From the NCBI GenBank assembly GCA_965369815.1, contig CBDUQS010000004.1:1-49623 (forward strand): DNA of 49,623 nucleotides. The letters are read 5' to 3'. Shown here piece after piece: positions 1-12,600 of the stretch. The notes beneath the pieces are model-generated. The model saw only the letters and a program-made list of their open reading frames with translations. It did no database searches and was not told where the DNA came from. A program made the position numbers and the translations under genes. Position 1 is the first letter of the stretch; every line of letters begins with the position of its first letter. The DNA comes from DAOWGG01 sp965369815. Lineage in GTDB: Bacteria; Patescibacteriota; Gracilibacteria; UM-FILTER-43-11.

Positions 1-491
1 CAAAAAAGTGTTGGGCTCTGTGAAACGTGCAATTAACGTTGTACATTTAATCACCTGCCTGCCGGCAGGCAGGTCGTCTATCACGTTCACTCTGCCCAAA
101 CCCGCATTACCTTGTATCAATGTTTCTGAATCTTCAAAAACCACCGATGATCGCCCCGCATTCAGCAGCACTAATACCTACTTAGATGTACAAAGAAGAA
201 AAAAGTACATGGGGGTTTGGGGGTTACAACAATGCCCAGCAATGATGAATGGCACAATGATGACTTTGGTTTTGTAACCCCCAATAGTTTTTTACCTTCT
301 TTTTTGCTATCAAAAAAGAAGGAAGCGTGAGCAATACAAAAACTTAATGCATCAAGAGTAAAAACAGCACAAAAGTAAGTCGCGGTCTTTACCGCCGTCC
401 GAAACATGATGGAGATTGCACAATCGTTATTGTACGAACTTCCCCCTTCGCGCACATACGCTCTAATATATATATTGCAAAAATCAAATTT
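1..491. other. Gene-poor leading stretch with inverted repeats
   Basis: I see no convincing gene here. Short open frames exist on both strands but have no signal peptide, domain, ribosome site or recognisable composition. The stretch holds the palindrome at 53-74, an 11-bp inverted repeat (GGGGGTTACAA at 219-229 and its complement at 272-282), and a 12-bp perfect stem with a 4-nt loop at 295-322 (CCTTCTTTTTTG / CAAAAAAGAAGG). The second stem is A/T rich, so it may act as a weak bidirectional terminator or be a remnant of a repeat. Confidence 0.5.
53..74. repeat. 22-bp perfect palindrome (CPR-type dispersed repeat)
   Basis: The half-site ACCTGCCTGCC at 53-63 is followed immediately by its exact reverse complement at 64-74. 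More than half of the same element (14 bp) recurs at 25384-25397 inside a glycosyltransferase gene. Palindromes of this type are commonly seen in CPR genomes. What it does is unknown. Confidence 0.85.
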
Positions 492-517
492 CCCCTTTAA
501 AACCAGAGGGGTTTTTT
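492..517 (+). terminator. Intrinsic-terminator-like hairpin
   Basis: CCCCT (492-496) pairs with AGGGG (507-511) and is followed by six T residues (512-517). It sits 175 bp before the giant surface-protein gene and would isolate that gene from anything upstream. The stem is short. Confidence 0.45.
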
Positions 518-561
518 GGTACAATCAAAGTTAGTGAAAATCACTCAAAAGGGGGCAGGCT

Positions 562-634
562 CTCCAACTGCAAAAATTTACATATAAATTTTCACATTGG
601 AGTTCTCCGTTACAGTCGTCCCGCCAAAGGCGGG
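562..634 (+). promoter_or_regulatory. Structured leader of the giant gene
   Basis: Two hairpins lie just upstream of the 692 start. The first is a long imperfect stem opening with CTCCAA (562-567) and closing with TTGGAG (597-602), with complementary A/T stretches inside. The second is CCCGCC-AAA-GGCGGG at 620-634. A TACAAT box lies upstream near 520, so both stems could be in the 5' leader. The role is inferred, and the second hairpin may simply be another dispersed repeat. Confidence 0.35.
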
Positions 635-691
635 CCTCCATTTCACTTCAAAACGCATTCCTCGCCTCTACAAAAAAATAAAAATAAAAAT

Positions 692-3600
692 TTGAAGATC
701 AAGCGCCTCATTGCCGGCCTGTTAATCTCTGTTATGTTGGGAAACCAGTTAGCGTATTTTGATTTATCTCCATTTTCCGTTCCAAAGGCGTATGCACAAA
801 GCCGAGTGAAGGGGGCCGTATCTCTAAAAACAGATGCTTCTGGGAATCCCGAATCAAAACTGGGAATCGTAGTAATTTTAGTGGAAAGCGATTTGCTAGA
901 TGATAAAAAAACATACGATTCCGAAGGAGACAAGATGACATTAAGAGAGAGGATTTTTGCTTACGCAGAAAATGTTCAAAAACGAATGCCTCACACTCGT
1001 GCCATTGTGATGGGGGTTAACCCAGACGAATCCACTTACAAAATCAGTACCGTTCTTGAAAAAATGTATCACGAAGGAGTGGATAATGATTTGTTGGATG
1101 AAAGTAAGATTAACGATGATTACAAAAAAGAGGATGATAATCAATTATCAGGGGTTGTTGTCGTCGGAGATGTTCCCGTTCCCGTTGTTTATGACAAAGA
1201 TGGAGCAACAAGTCCAAGCCTTTACCCTTACACCGATTTCTATCGAAAACGTTATATTTATAATCATGAAACCGATCACTTCGAGCTCAACAAAAGCGTT
1301 GCGAATCCCAATCCAGATATTTGGCATGGAGTAATCAAACCGCCATCGCACGAAGAATCTGAACGTCGTCAGCAATTGGCAGATTATTTTTATAAAAACA
1401 ATCAGTATTCTAACGGGTTGGGTGGTTATGCAGATTTTAATAAGCGATTGCTGTATTACAATTTTCCAGCAGTAGAAAGAAAGCTAAACACGTTGGATTA
1501 CAGCAACTACAAGCGTTATATCAAGCTGATTGAAGAAACAGCATTTGGTCGTTTTAACCGTCATCTACTCAAAGAAGTGGTGAGCGGAATTGCAGAAGAA
1601 ATGGAGCCCGACAAAGCACCTTCGGAGAGAACCCCTCTAATTGACGATGCATCGATCGAAATAATGAGCGACTCGAGCACGGAGTTTATGATCAAGAAAT
1701 TCACCAAAACATTTGCGGGATCGTTGCAAACTTATATCGGTCGCCTTAAGCCAGTAATCGAATCAACAGGGAGATGGGGGGCAGACGAATATGATAATTT
1801 GGCCTCGCTTATAACAATGCGTGATGTCTATATGCAAACCACCTTGTTGGGTAAAGCGGTTCAGTTAGAAAACAGAATCAATGCGGAGATAGAAATAGCC
1901 CAACAAGATGTGAGTATTTTAGATAAGGTTTCGATTTCCATTTTACAGGCTCCTGGACGAATAAAACCACTTGAGCTGTATGCATTCAGCGATGGATTAC
2001 GATTCAATAGTTCAGATAGAGCTCCAGGGATCGCACCATCGGGATCTGCTCATACAAACCCCCCTTATGTTCATTATGGATACACCTCCAGCCCTCCAAC
2101 AGCCGCAAGAGGGATTAGTTCTGCAGCGCAATGTGGGCTTTTGCGTGGACAAAAACGGCCAGATGGCGTTCCTGTTTTTGAGAATAACTCAGTTTTAGTT
2201 GAAGCGAATCATACGTACAATCCAACAGGTGCTGCAAAGGAGCCAGATGATGACGATCGAAAAACCAAAAAAAGCTACCCTTACAACGTGATGGGTGGTT
2301 GCGTAGCCAACAATTCAATACGAAACACGATCGAATACGAATTTGATGGTGACCCTCAGCGTGAAACCGTTGGGCCTCAATTCTGTAACCCCCGTTCCGC
2401 CATTAATCCAGTATTTGATTTGGCAGGAAGTAAAGAAGTCGATTTTAAATTTTATGATTCCGAAGCTCCAGCTCCAAACTCTCCCTTTGGCGGCCCATTG
2501 GGGAATCAATGTGAAATTGAAAACATCAGTTATAACCCAAACTGGATATTCCCAGAGGGGCACTATTGGGATTACGAAGAGTTTTTCACAGATTATAAAA
2601 CGCCATTGCGTGAAGATGCGTGGTGTCATTCAGGCACTCTTAATCCTTGCTTTGAGGCGTTAAGTGGGCTCAAAAACCCCTTTAATGGAAACTTCAAAAC
2701 ATGGTCTCAGATGATCACCCGTTTGTTTGCTGACATGGAATCCAAGGGGGAGATTGTCTTCGACAAAACAAACCCTAATTGGATCAGTGAATATACATCA
2801 ATATCCGCTAAGCCTCACTTACAGCTTGACAAAATCATGACAGCTGTATTCAATCCAAACCTTCTAAATGATAGGATTCTCCCAATAAAAACAGTTTCGT
2901 ACTATTACAACAGCTACGGGAACAACATTACCTTTTCTTTCCAGCCCCACTACAAAACCATCAGTGGTGTTATTGAGCACCGAGAGCCCAGTCTTAAAAC
3001 ACTGTCGGACGAACAGAAATTTATGACACCCAATCGCCCTGCAGATGGGATTCGTTACACGGAATGGCATAAGGGAAATGGGGAGTGGAATTATTATCAG
3101 TATCCTAATCTCTTCCGTGTAGAAGGTCATAGCCTTGAAACAGTAACTGCCAACTTGGCTCAAATGATTCAAAGCAAAGATGCCGAATTGAATCGGCTTT
3201 TGGGCGAAGAAAAGAATTTAGTTAAAAAGTTCTTTTTACAGAACGCAGATCTGGTCGAACCTATTTTATGGCGGCAAATGACGATCGATCAAAAGCACCA
3301 GATGGTGTTAGAAAAATATCTAAATGCCGATAGCCTACTGCCCACTCCCGATCCATTCGCCATTCCCCCATTGGCAAGGCCAGTTGGCTACGAAGTGATG
3401 CACGTGGTGGGAAATGGAGACGTACACGGTTTTGAGTTTGGCATCAACAAATCTCGTTTAAGTGATGCCGATTTAAATGACAGTGAATTAAGCGATGCAG
3501 AAGCTGAGGGCGATGAAGATGGGGATAATGAAGAAGACGATGAAAGTGCTGATGAAGGAGGGGGTGAGGCGTGTGTAAATCCAAAGACGCTTTGGGAAGA

Positions 3601-6600
3601 AGCTGAAGCAAAAGCCGCTGGTAAAGAAATATGCCCATTCTCCTGTGGTCCAGCAGATGGCGTGGAAATATGGGAATGGTTTGATGCGGTGATTTGTTGG
3701 ATTGAGGAGGAGATAAGTCAATTAGACCAGGCAGTGAGCTTAGATGACTCATGTTCAGGCGCTATTGTTGACCCTGAAGTGGAAGACGATCCTGATTTGG
3801 CAGGGGTAAATATAACCCTTGATACAGAATTAGCAGTGAACAATCCAGCTACCACCCCTGTTGCACTCACGGTTCATATTCCTAAAAAAACAATGGTAGT
3901 GGGGGAACAAGCCGTGGCGAATATCACCGTTTTGAACAATAAGGCAAAGCCTATTATCGGTTATCTCGACGATCCTTTGAAAATAAAAGCAGAAGGAATT
4001 GGACTGACTTTTGATCAAGATGAAATAATGATTTTTACAGGTGAAGCAAAGGTCAATATCACCGCCACAGGGGTCAGCGAAGGAATGTTTGAAGCCAGTT
4101 TGGGAGAGATAAAAAAGACGGTGCCAATACGGGTGACAGAAGGAATTAATGTCCTGCTCAATTACGAACGTGAAACAGAAACAGATCGACCCGCCTACAA
4201 TATCAGCGCGACTCTGGTAGAGAACGATGGCACTCGGGTCACCGATGTAGATACGTCCATTCGATTGAGCACATTGAATCCAATGGATGGGTTGTTCGTC
4301 TCCAGTTTGTTACAGCTGAACGATGGTATCGGTGAAACATTATTCTTCCCCAATCCAACCACGACTCGCATCGAGATCAGTAGTACCCATCCCGTTTATG
4401 GCGGTATACCCATTTCTGTACCACCAATTATAGGAGACCCTTTTAAAATTATTATTGAAGCGCCTAAAGGTCTTCAAATTGGAAAAGTCGCTCGTATTCC
4501 TGTCACTATTGTTGATAGTAGCAACATTTTAACAAATACTTTCAATGAACCGATTCAGGTGAAGGTTAGTGAGAAATTCAAAAAATATGCAGAGGTGGTA
4601 TCCGAAACGATCAATATTAATAATGGCCGAGGGGTTATTCGACTGGATGTAAAAGGGGAAACAGGCCAAGTAAATTTGATTGCTGATCACGATGATCTGA
4701 GGCCTGGGACCGCTTCAATTCCTGTTATCGCACGGGTCGACAAAGAAGAGTGGTCCAAAATGTCTAGTCAAAACTTATTTGCCTCATTTGTTGGCTTCCC
4801 GGCAGCCAATTTCCTAGAAGAAGATTATTTTGGAGGAGTACACCTGTTCAATGGAAAAACGCAGGCAGTATTTGGCTTCACCGAAAGCGCAACACCTCCT
4901 CCGTTACTAAGTATTCAACCCAATTATTACGTTCAAACCACTTTACCGCAACAACAGGTAAAAGTGCAGTCATTAAGCGATAAACTCAGTTTACAAATCA
5001 TCAACAGTCAAACACTAGAATCGTTACTTAGTACCATCATCCCGCTTAATTTTGAAAATGTAACACTCTGGGATGGAGAATCTGATATGGAAGAAGGAAC
5101 CTTGTATTTAGAGCCCACCAATGAAGAGGATTATGCTTTTAATTCAGAAGAAGGAGTGGTCGATATTAAAGATTCCAACGGCGATTTAGTTTTTGTAGCC
5201 GACAAAGAACATTTTCATTTCCATCAGCTAGAGTATGAATTGTTCCACGAAAGTGAGGGGTTTGTCCCAGCGCTTGAACTCATCATTGCAAATGCGAAGG
5301 GTGAAGTGGGAAGGCTTTACTTGAATTTTGAACCTCATCATTTAAATCCATCCAATTTCACAACAGGGAAGAGCGGAGCATTGAAGAGAATTTATGCAGG
5401 AAAGAGCACAGCAGACCCAACGGGATTGGTTTATTTTGATCCGAATGGAGAAATAGATGAAAAATTAATACCCAAAGAAAATTTTGGGTTTGAACAAGAA
5501 AATAAATATATATTACGTTTTGCTGGAGGCAGTCCTGTCGGAGAAGCGGTGCAATACAATCTGCCTTACAACGCAGTACTGCTCGGCGACCCAACCATTC
5601 GTTTGAATAATAAAAGTGTTTCTAGCCTCAATTATGACAGCACGATTGGACGGCAAATATTCCAAGACCCAGAAGGTTCAGATATAATCGCACTCACTCA
5701 TTTTGATTTCAATCACGACAATATTCAAGACGCTGCCGTCGTGATGAAAGATGGTCGAATCCGTCTATTCGAAGGGGGCGCAACAGAACCACTTTATCGC
5801 GATCGTGGAGATATCGCTTATTTGGCCGATGGAACACTCGATATCATCGCCTTCGACTTTAAAAATGATGGCTATGAAGATCTTTTAGTCGCCACACGTG
5901 AGGGACGTCTCGCTATTTTACATAATGATGGTGAGGTAATCACGCGAACCGATCAAAAAATAAAAGTGGGCAAACAGCTCTACCAAATCCAAAAAGCCGA
6001 CATGGATATGGACGGTGATCCAGATTTGGTCACGTTGGACAGCCGTGGAGATATTCGAATTTTTTACAATCAATCTTCGTTATTCGGTGAGCGGCCGGTT
6101 CCAGTTAGTAAACAAATTCAAGAAAATGGAATGTTGATCGGCAATTATGGATTCAGTATTCAAAAGGGTCAGAATTTACAAAGAGATTTAAAAATTCGTT
6201 ATCCAGGAATGCCGGAACCAGAAGGGGCTCCGGTTCCAACTCCTGGAGTTACCGATGAGCCTGCACAGTCACCAGAACCCTCAGAAGACAATCCTTATGG
6301 CTTACCGTCTTTTGAAAAACCAGAAGATCCTGATTTGTCGGCATTGGCTGATTTTGCCGATCGAGATACGTCAGGCGATGTGAGCGAATCCGAAGCCGAA
6401 AGGCATGTTCAGGGATTGCGTGACGCCACTCAAAGTGGGGCAAGCGGAGAAGGGGCACCTGATATTCCACTGCTCCCATGGAAAGAAGGAGATTTAAGTG
6501 AGGTTTATTTTGCACCCGCAGAAGATTTCACAGCTTACAGTGCCGCTTTCAATAATGGTTTGTTTTTAACAGTTAGTAAAAAAGTGATCAATCTGGATCG

Positions 6601-9600
6601 ACCTGAGGCAACCGATTTGGATCTAGAAGAACCCCTGCTTTACACCATTGATTTGGTTGCGAATAAAAACGTGAACGACTTTGTTTTATCCGATGTAGTA
6701 CCCGACGCTCTTACATTCAACGAGGACAGCGTTCAGTGTGCAGGGGATGGCTGTGAAACGATGCAATCCGAATTTAAAAGCATTTATTTGTTTGTCAGTA
6801 AGCTTAATTTAAAAGCTAATTCACCAATCACCATCACTTACGAAGTGACAGTAAAGCACACACCGAAAGCGGCGGTCATGCTAAAGCGAATGGATGGCAG
6901 TGTTGCTTTAAATCGTTCAGATATACCACTGGATGCTTACATGGATATTCTTGTTTCACCTCCGTATAACAACACAGGTCAGTTAATGCTCCATTATACA
7001 AAAAGTCGTCGAACTTATAATCTAACAACCACTAAAAAAGAAGAGAATGCAGACATTGGTAACGCGATAGCAGACGTTAGTGAATGCAATGAGTGGGCAG
7101 CTAGCCTTGGCGCTTTACAGGGCAAAGAAGAATTGTCTGCGGCCGAACAGGCAAATGTAGAAAACTTTATGGAAACTTGCTTAGGGAGTGCAAAAGATGC
7201 AGTTCAAAATGGTGAAACCGATCCATCCAACCCACCAACACCATCACCCGAAGAGTGTGCGGCTAATCCAGAAGCGTGCGCCGGTGGTGTAATGGATAGC
7301 ATGATGGAAGGATTGAGCGACCTTTCTTGTATGGGGGGAGGATGTTTCCCAATGCCTTACAACATGGCGTTCTTAGCTCCTCAGTCCATTCCAATGGCTA
7401 TGCCGGTGCTCTCATTTCCAACCACCTTAACCACGCCAGTAGGGGTATTCCCAGTGCCAGGAACTATGGCTATGCTTCCAATGCCATTGGGTCACACTGA
7501 TGCTCCAGGAACTTACAACTCTCTCATTCGTTTATACTTAATTCCAACTTTAACAGGAGGGGTGGGTGTTGGATTATGTTGGGGGCCTTACATGGGCAGT
7601 GCTCCTGTACCACCACCACTCATTCCAATCCCTTATCCACCACCGATCGGAAACTGCATGACGCTCGCACTGCCGATGGGCGCCAACCCAATATGTGGAG
7701 CAATTGAAGATGGAATCACGGCGATGATGGAAGGGGCGAATTCGCTTATCAGCGACGCGAATTCAGGCATTGCAGCGGTTAATAACGGCGGTATTCCTGC
7801 TGAAATTGATCAAGGCGATGAACAAGGAGGCGCAGGAGGATTGGAAGTCAGTTTGGCTCTTAATTTAGGAGAAGCTCAAAAATTCGAACCACCCACAAAA
7901 GGATTCAGCAATACCCATATTGGCGGCTTTGATTCTATTGGAGGGGTGATCGCTGGCTGGTTGGATAGTCAGTTGCTTGAGATCATGAACAAACTACTCA
8001 CCATGCCAACTATTCGGGTTATTTTGCCAGATGTTCCACGTATTTTTGCCAGTGATTGGGATGAATTTGGAAAATTAATAAACGCTTGGTGGAATAATTT
8101 ATCCGGAACTGCAAAATCAACAGCAACAAATATTATAGAAGAGGATCAGACAGCCTTCGATCCCAATCAAGACAGTAGTGTGGGATGGATACAGAATTAC
8201 GCAGCCGTTGAGAAGGAAATAAAAGCATTCAACACCAATATTTTCGAGGATCTCTATGGAGCATTCAGCGCCATTCCATTTATTAAAATCAACGAACACA
8301 ACATCGATTTCAAAATCCCTTATATCTCCTACGCTCAGCTCAATCAGGTCATTCGGGATTACAATAAAATATTAAATTATTATGAACGGCAAATTCAAAA
8401 ATGGAATGACACTATAGAGACATATGCTTGCCCAGATGAACCAGATGAAGAGGTGGACGACTGTATTGCTATTCAAATCCTTGAGATTTTTGTGGCTGAC
8501 TTTGAACCTTTCATCGCCAGTATTCAGGAAAATATAGAAGTTCTTCAATCCTACCTAACTTTCCCACGAGATTTCATTCTACTCAAAAAACAATTGGCCA
8601 ATTATATAAGAACACTGTCTTGTTGGCTCGATACTTTCACACAAATGTTAGGGGGGTGGCTGATCACCATCCAGAATCAAATTATCGGCTATATTGAAGT
8701 GTATTTCACCATTATTGAGGTGATGAAAAATGTGGAAGATCTGATGGATATATTCATTAATTTTGAAGACAATTGCGACATTTGTACGAATGAACGATTT
8801 GGTAATTTTGGTTGGTTTTCTTTGCTGGGGCTCGTCCTTCCCGAAATTCCCATCGTTAAATTCCCGAAATGGCCCGATATTGTGGTGGATTTCTCAGACC
8901 TTAAGGGGCAGATATCACTAGAGGTGCCAACCATTCATTTTGTTTTAGAGCCCGTTAAACTCCCAACACTGCCGCTCATTCCATTGCCGGATATCCCCAA
9001 CATCAACGATTTGGAATTATTGTTACAATTACCCGAACTACCGGTTTTGCCACAATTACCCGAATTACCTGAATTACCTGAACTTCCTGCCGTTCCAGTG
9101 ATCAACTTACCAACACTTCCTCCTCCACCAAAATTACCCGATCTCGGAGCTTCCATTGGAAAAATCATTCCTATTTTAGAAACCATTTTGAACATTTGGT
9201 GCATGATAAAAAAATCATTTTCACCGGTGCCTGAAGCCTATTTGCAAGATCACATTGTTCTTCAAACCAATCGCCCTAGCTACATGATTCCGCTTGATAT
9301 GCTCAAACCAAAAATCGGGGACATCGGAGCGCTGCAAACCGATTTCAACGAATTGGTAATCGAAACAAAGGTACATCTTGGAATTCGTATTGCAGGGGCA
9401 CTAGAAGCCGTTGATAAGGCTGCAAAGGATTGGAATGACAAACCAATTGATTTGTCTAAATGGTTCGATGAACAAATAGCAAAAGCTCAAAAAGCCGCCA
9501 TGGACGCCTCAAATGCATTAAGTGATATCTCAAGTAAAATCGGTGATTTGGATACGATAATAGAGGATGCATGGGAAGAAAGTGTTCAAAAAGCTTTTGA

Positions 9601-12600
9601 TGATTTGGGTGATAAAATGGAAGAGTTTGATGAAGAATATTTCCGTAGCGCTGAAGATAGCATGCAGCAATTGTCCGACGATGCGACGGAGGCAATGGGA
9701 GAGTGGTCGAAAGAGGCCAATCAAAAATTAACAAATGCAGTCGAAAGTATTGATGGGGCATTGGACGGCTTTCAAGCAGCAGCAATCCAAGCGGTAAAAT
9801 CAGAGATAGGAAGGCTTATTATTCGGTTGATGATATCCCCTGAATTAGCACTTGCAGAATGGGGCATGAAAGAAATTATTGTTGTATTAGAAGAAAATGG
9901 GATCAACCCCGATAGCATTCAGTCTGAATTAGATAATCTAGATAAATCCGTTGAAGATTGGTACAAATGTGTGTCATCAGGAGAATGTCCGGCAGAGGAC
10001 GAAGGCAGCCAAGCTTTGTTGCCAATCAAGCAAGAAAATGCAATTGCTAAAAAGGTTCAATCAGAATTCAATAGTCGTTTTGGACAGCTCGCAGAAGTGA
10101 TTAAAAAGACAAACGAAAATCCAGTGGATTACACAGTATTGAAAGAAAAATACAATATACCGGATTATCGAATGATAAAAAGAATGACTGCCGTTGATAA
10201 AATAGAGGCCATGAGAGATGAGCTTCTGGATTATAGCTACCAGTTGGAATTGGATATCATTGAGGTCGATGAATCGGACAACGCTTTTGCTGTCGTTCAA
10301 AAGCAGGTGGATGCGCCTCTGCCTTTCAGTTTTGCTAAAAATACTTCGAATCCAGAAGATAGAACCGTGTTTAGTAGTGTCGTTGAATCAAAGCGTTTGG
10401 CGCAAGTACCAACCAATGTAAGGCAACCAAAAAGACAAGCTTCATCAACAAAAAGCACTCCAAAAGCATCAGGTTCATCAGGGCGCTGTATTGGATCATG
10501 TTTAGTGGATCCAGTCACTAACCAGTCGGTGCAATTCATTCCATATGTCGACAATCCCGCCATCACAAAAACAGGCTTTATCCCAGCCGCACCAGGCGAA
10601 TCTCATGTGGTGTATAGCGACGGAAGTAGTTTATATTTAAAAGAAAATCTTGCAGTGCCAGCGAATATCACCAGCAATAAACCACCACGAGTTCCCAATA
10701 TTATTTTTGATCTCGATCATTTCATCACAATCAATAATTACGTCATGCCACTAAAAGAGGCAGTGAATATGTTGTCGGTAACGTTAACCGAAAACAGCGC
10801 AGCAAATTTTGCATGGCTACCATCCACACATCCTGATTTATACGGTTATGGAATTGAATTAGAACGATCGATTCTTGGCTTTGATGCAACGAATCAATCC
10901 AGCCCATTGCCCGATGTAACGATTGTATTACTTCCACCAAATGAAGACGGCTCTAAGCCAAGCGCAATCGCGAGAGGGGTGGAGATTCCTTATGGGACAC
11001 TGATCACATCGATAGATGATAAAGAACAGGCACGTGAAAAATTTGGTATTCCCGCCAAAGCGTTTATGTTGGGTGCTGAAAAAATCGAGTTTGAAACCAT
11101 TGGCGGTGTAACAATGTCATTGAACGAAAATCGCGCCGTTTACTTTGATGTTTATGATGGGCCCGCCTATCGAATCAATATGGACAATGGTTTCTATCAC
11201 ATCCGTATGACCTGGTTTGACCAATGGGGTCGTATTGCCAATTATAACCATGCGGAACTTTTATCCCCTCAAATTTACGTCGACGCACCTCCTCCTATCG
11301 ACATTCGTTTCGAAAATGAATTCCTATTCCCCGTTTACAAAGAAGGGGTGATCAATGCTTCCGATATCTTCACAGACCTTTCAGGAACGCTGAGTTATTA
11401 CTGGGATGCAAATAACGACGGATTGCCGGAAGCGACAGGTGAGTCGTTCACCATTGGCCCTCAAAACGAACCAAAAGAATTAGAAATAACCGTTATTGCC
11501 AGTGTGGATTTGGCCGACGAAGGGTTTGATGAATATAAAAAGAAGATCAAGATTATAATTTATCCACCAGAACTCTTTTTAGAAGAAACACCTCTGATCG
11601 ACAATAGTGAGGCCAATGGATTTATGAAACCACTTCAGCCCACGCACGACTTAACAGACATGCCGTTCAGCCTATTTAGAAAACGATGGGGTACTTGGAA
11701 AAACCTAGGGCTATTAAAACAAAAAGACAACCTACTCACCAATCCTCCGTTGAGCGATAAGAATAATTATAAAGATAATTACTACGCAATCAGTGGAGGC
11801 GGGGATTATTCAATTGCCGATCTTACCTCAGGCCCATCCAATGTGCTGGCTAGCGATAGCACGCAGAAAGATGTGGTACGGGTTCATTATGGAACGGGGC
11901 AGGTTGAGGTTCTTGATTTGGAATATGAATTGAAAGCCATTCCAGCTTCTCGCGAGCTACCCACTCGTATATCAGCCGTCAAAAAAGGTTTTGATACCGT
12001 GCTCACCAATATCTATTACGTCTCTGATGAAAACACAGATGTGGAGATTTTAGAAGAACCGCTTCATCAGCAGAATATCGGACGTATTGGTGTTACGATT
12101 GGAGATCGAAATACAAACGACGTTATTATCGCCCGTAACATTCCAGGTCACGCCGAAAGTTATCCGGGAGGTGCCGCTATTTTCAACGATCAAACTCAAA
12201 TCAATGTTGCGCTCATCAATTCAGATGGAGCGATACGAATGATGCAGACAGGTTATAGTCTTCGAATTAAAAATGAAGGACAGTTGAGTGAGAAAATTAT
12301 TTTCGAGATTATCAATCGCTCGGGTCAGCCAGTATTCGATGTCTTTATTGCGGCCGACTTTAAAAACCTAAATATCCGTCAGGATGAAATTTGGGATGAG
12401 ATAAAGGCAACCATTGGTTATTTGCAAGAATCAATTCAGCCTATATTTGCCTCTCTGTTTGCTCAATCAAAACCACAAATCCCTAAACCGGCAGTTCCCG
12501 AATCACCATTTGAAGATTTGGACAGCAGTCATCCTTATTTCCAGCAAATTCTTGATCTTTATAAGCGGCGTATCGTCACTGGATATGAAGATGGAGGGTT

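Noticed and set aside
8..277. 89-codon open frame on the plus strand
   Set aside because: It runs through the 22-bp palindrome and shows no signal peptide, ribosome site or known motif. It may be a remnant, but nothing supports it as a gene.
171..524. 117-codon open frame on the minus strand near the window start
   Set aside because: It is read through inverted repeats and A/T tracts, and it has no domain, no ribosome site and no plausible composition. I take it as a chance frame.
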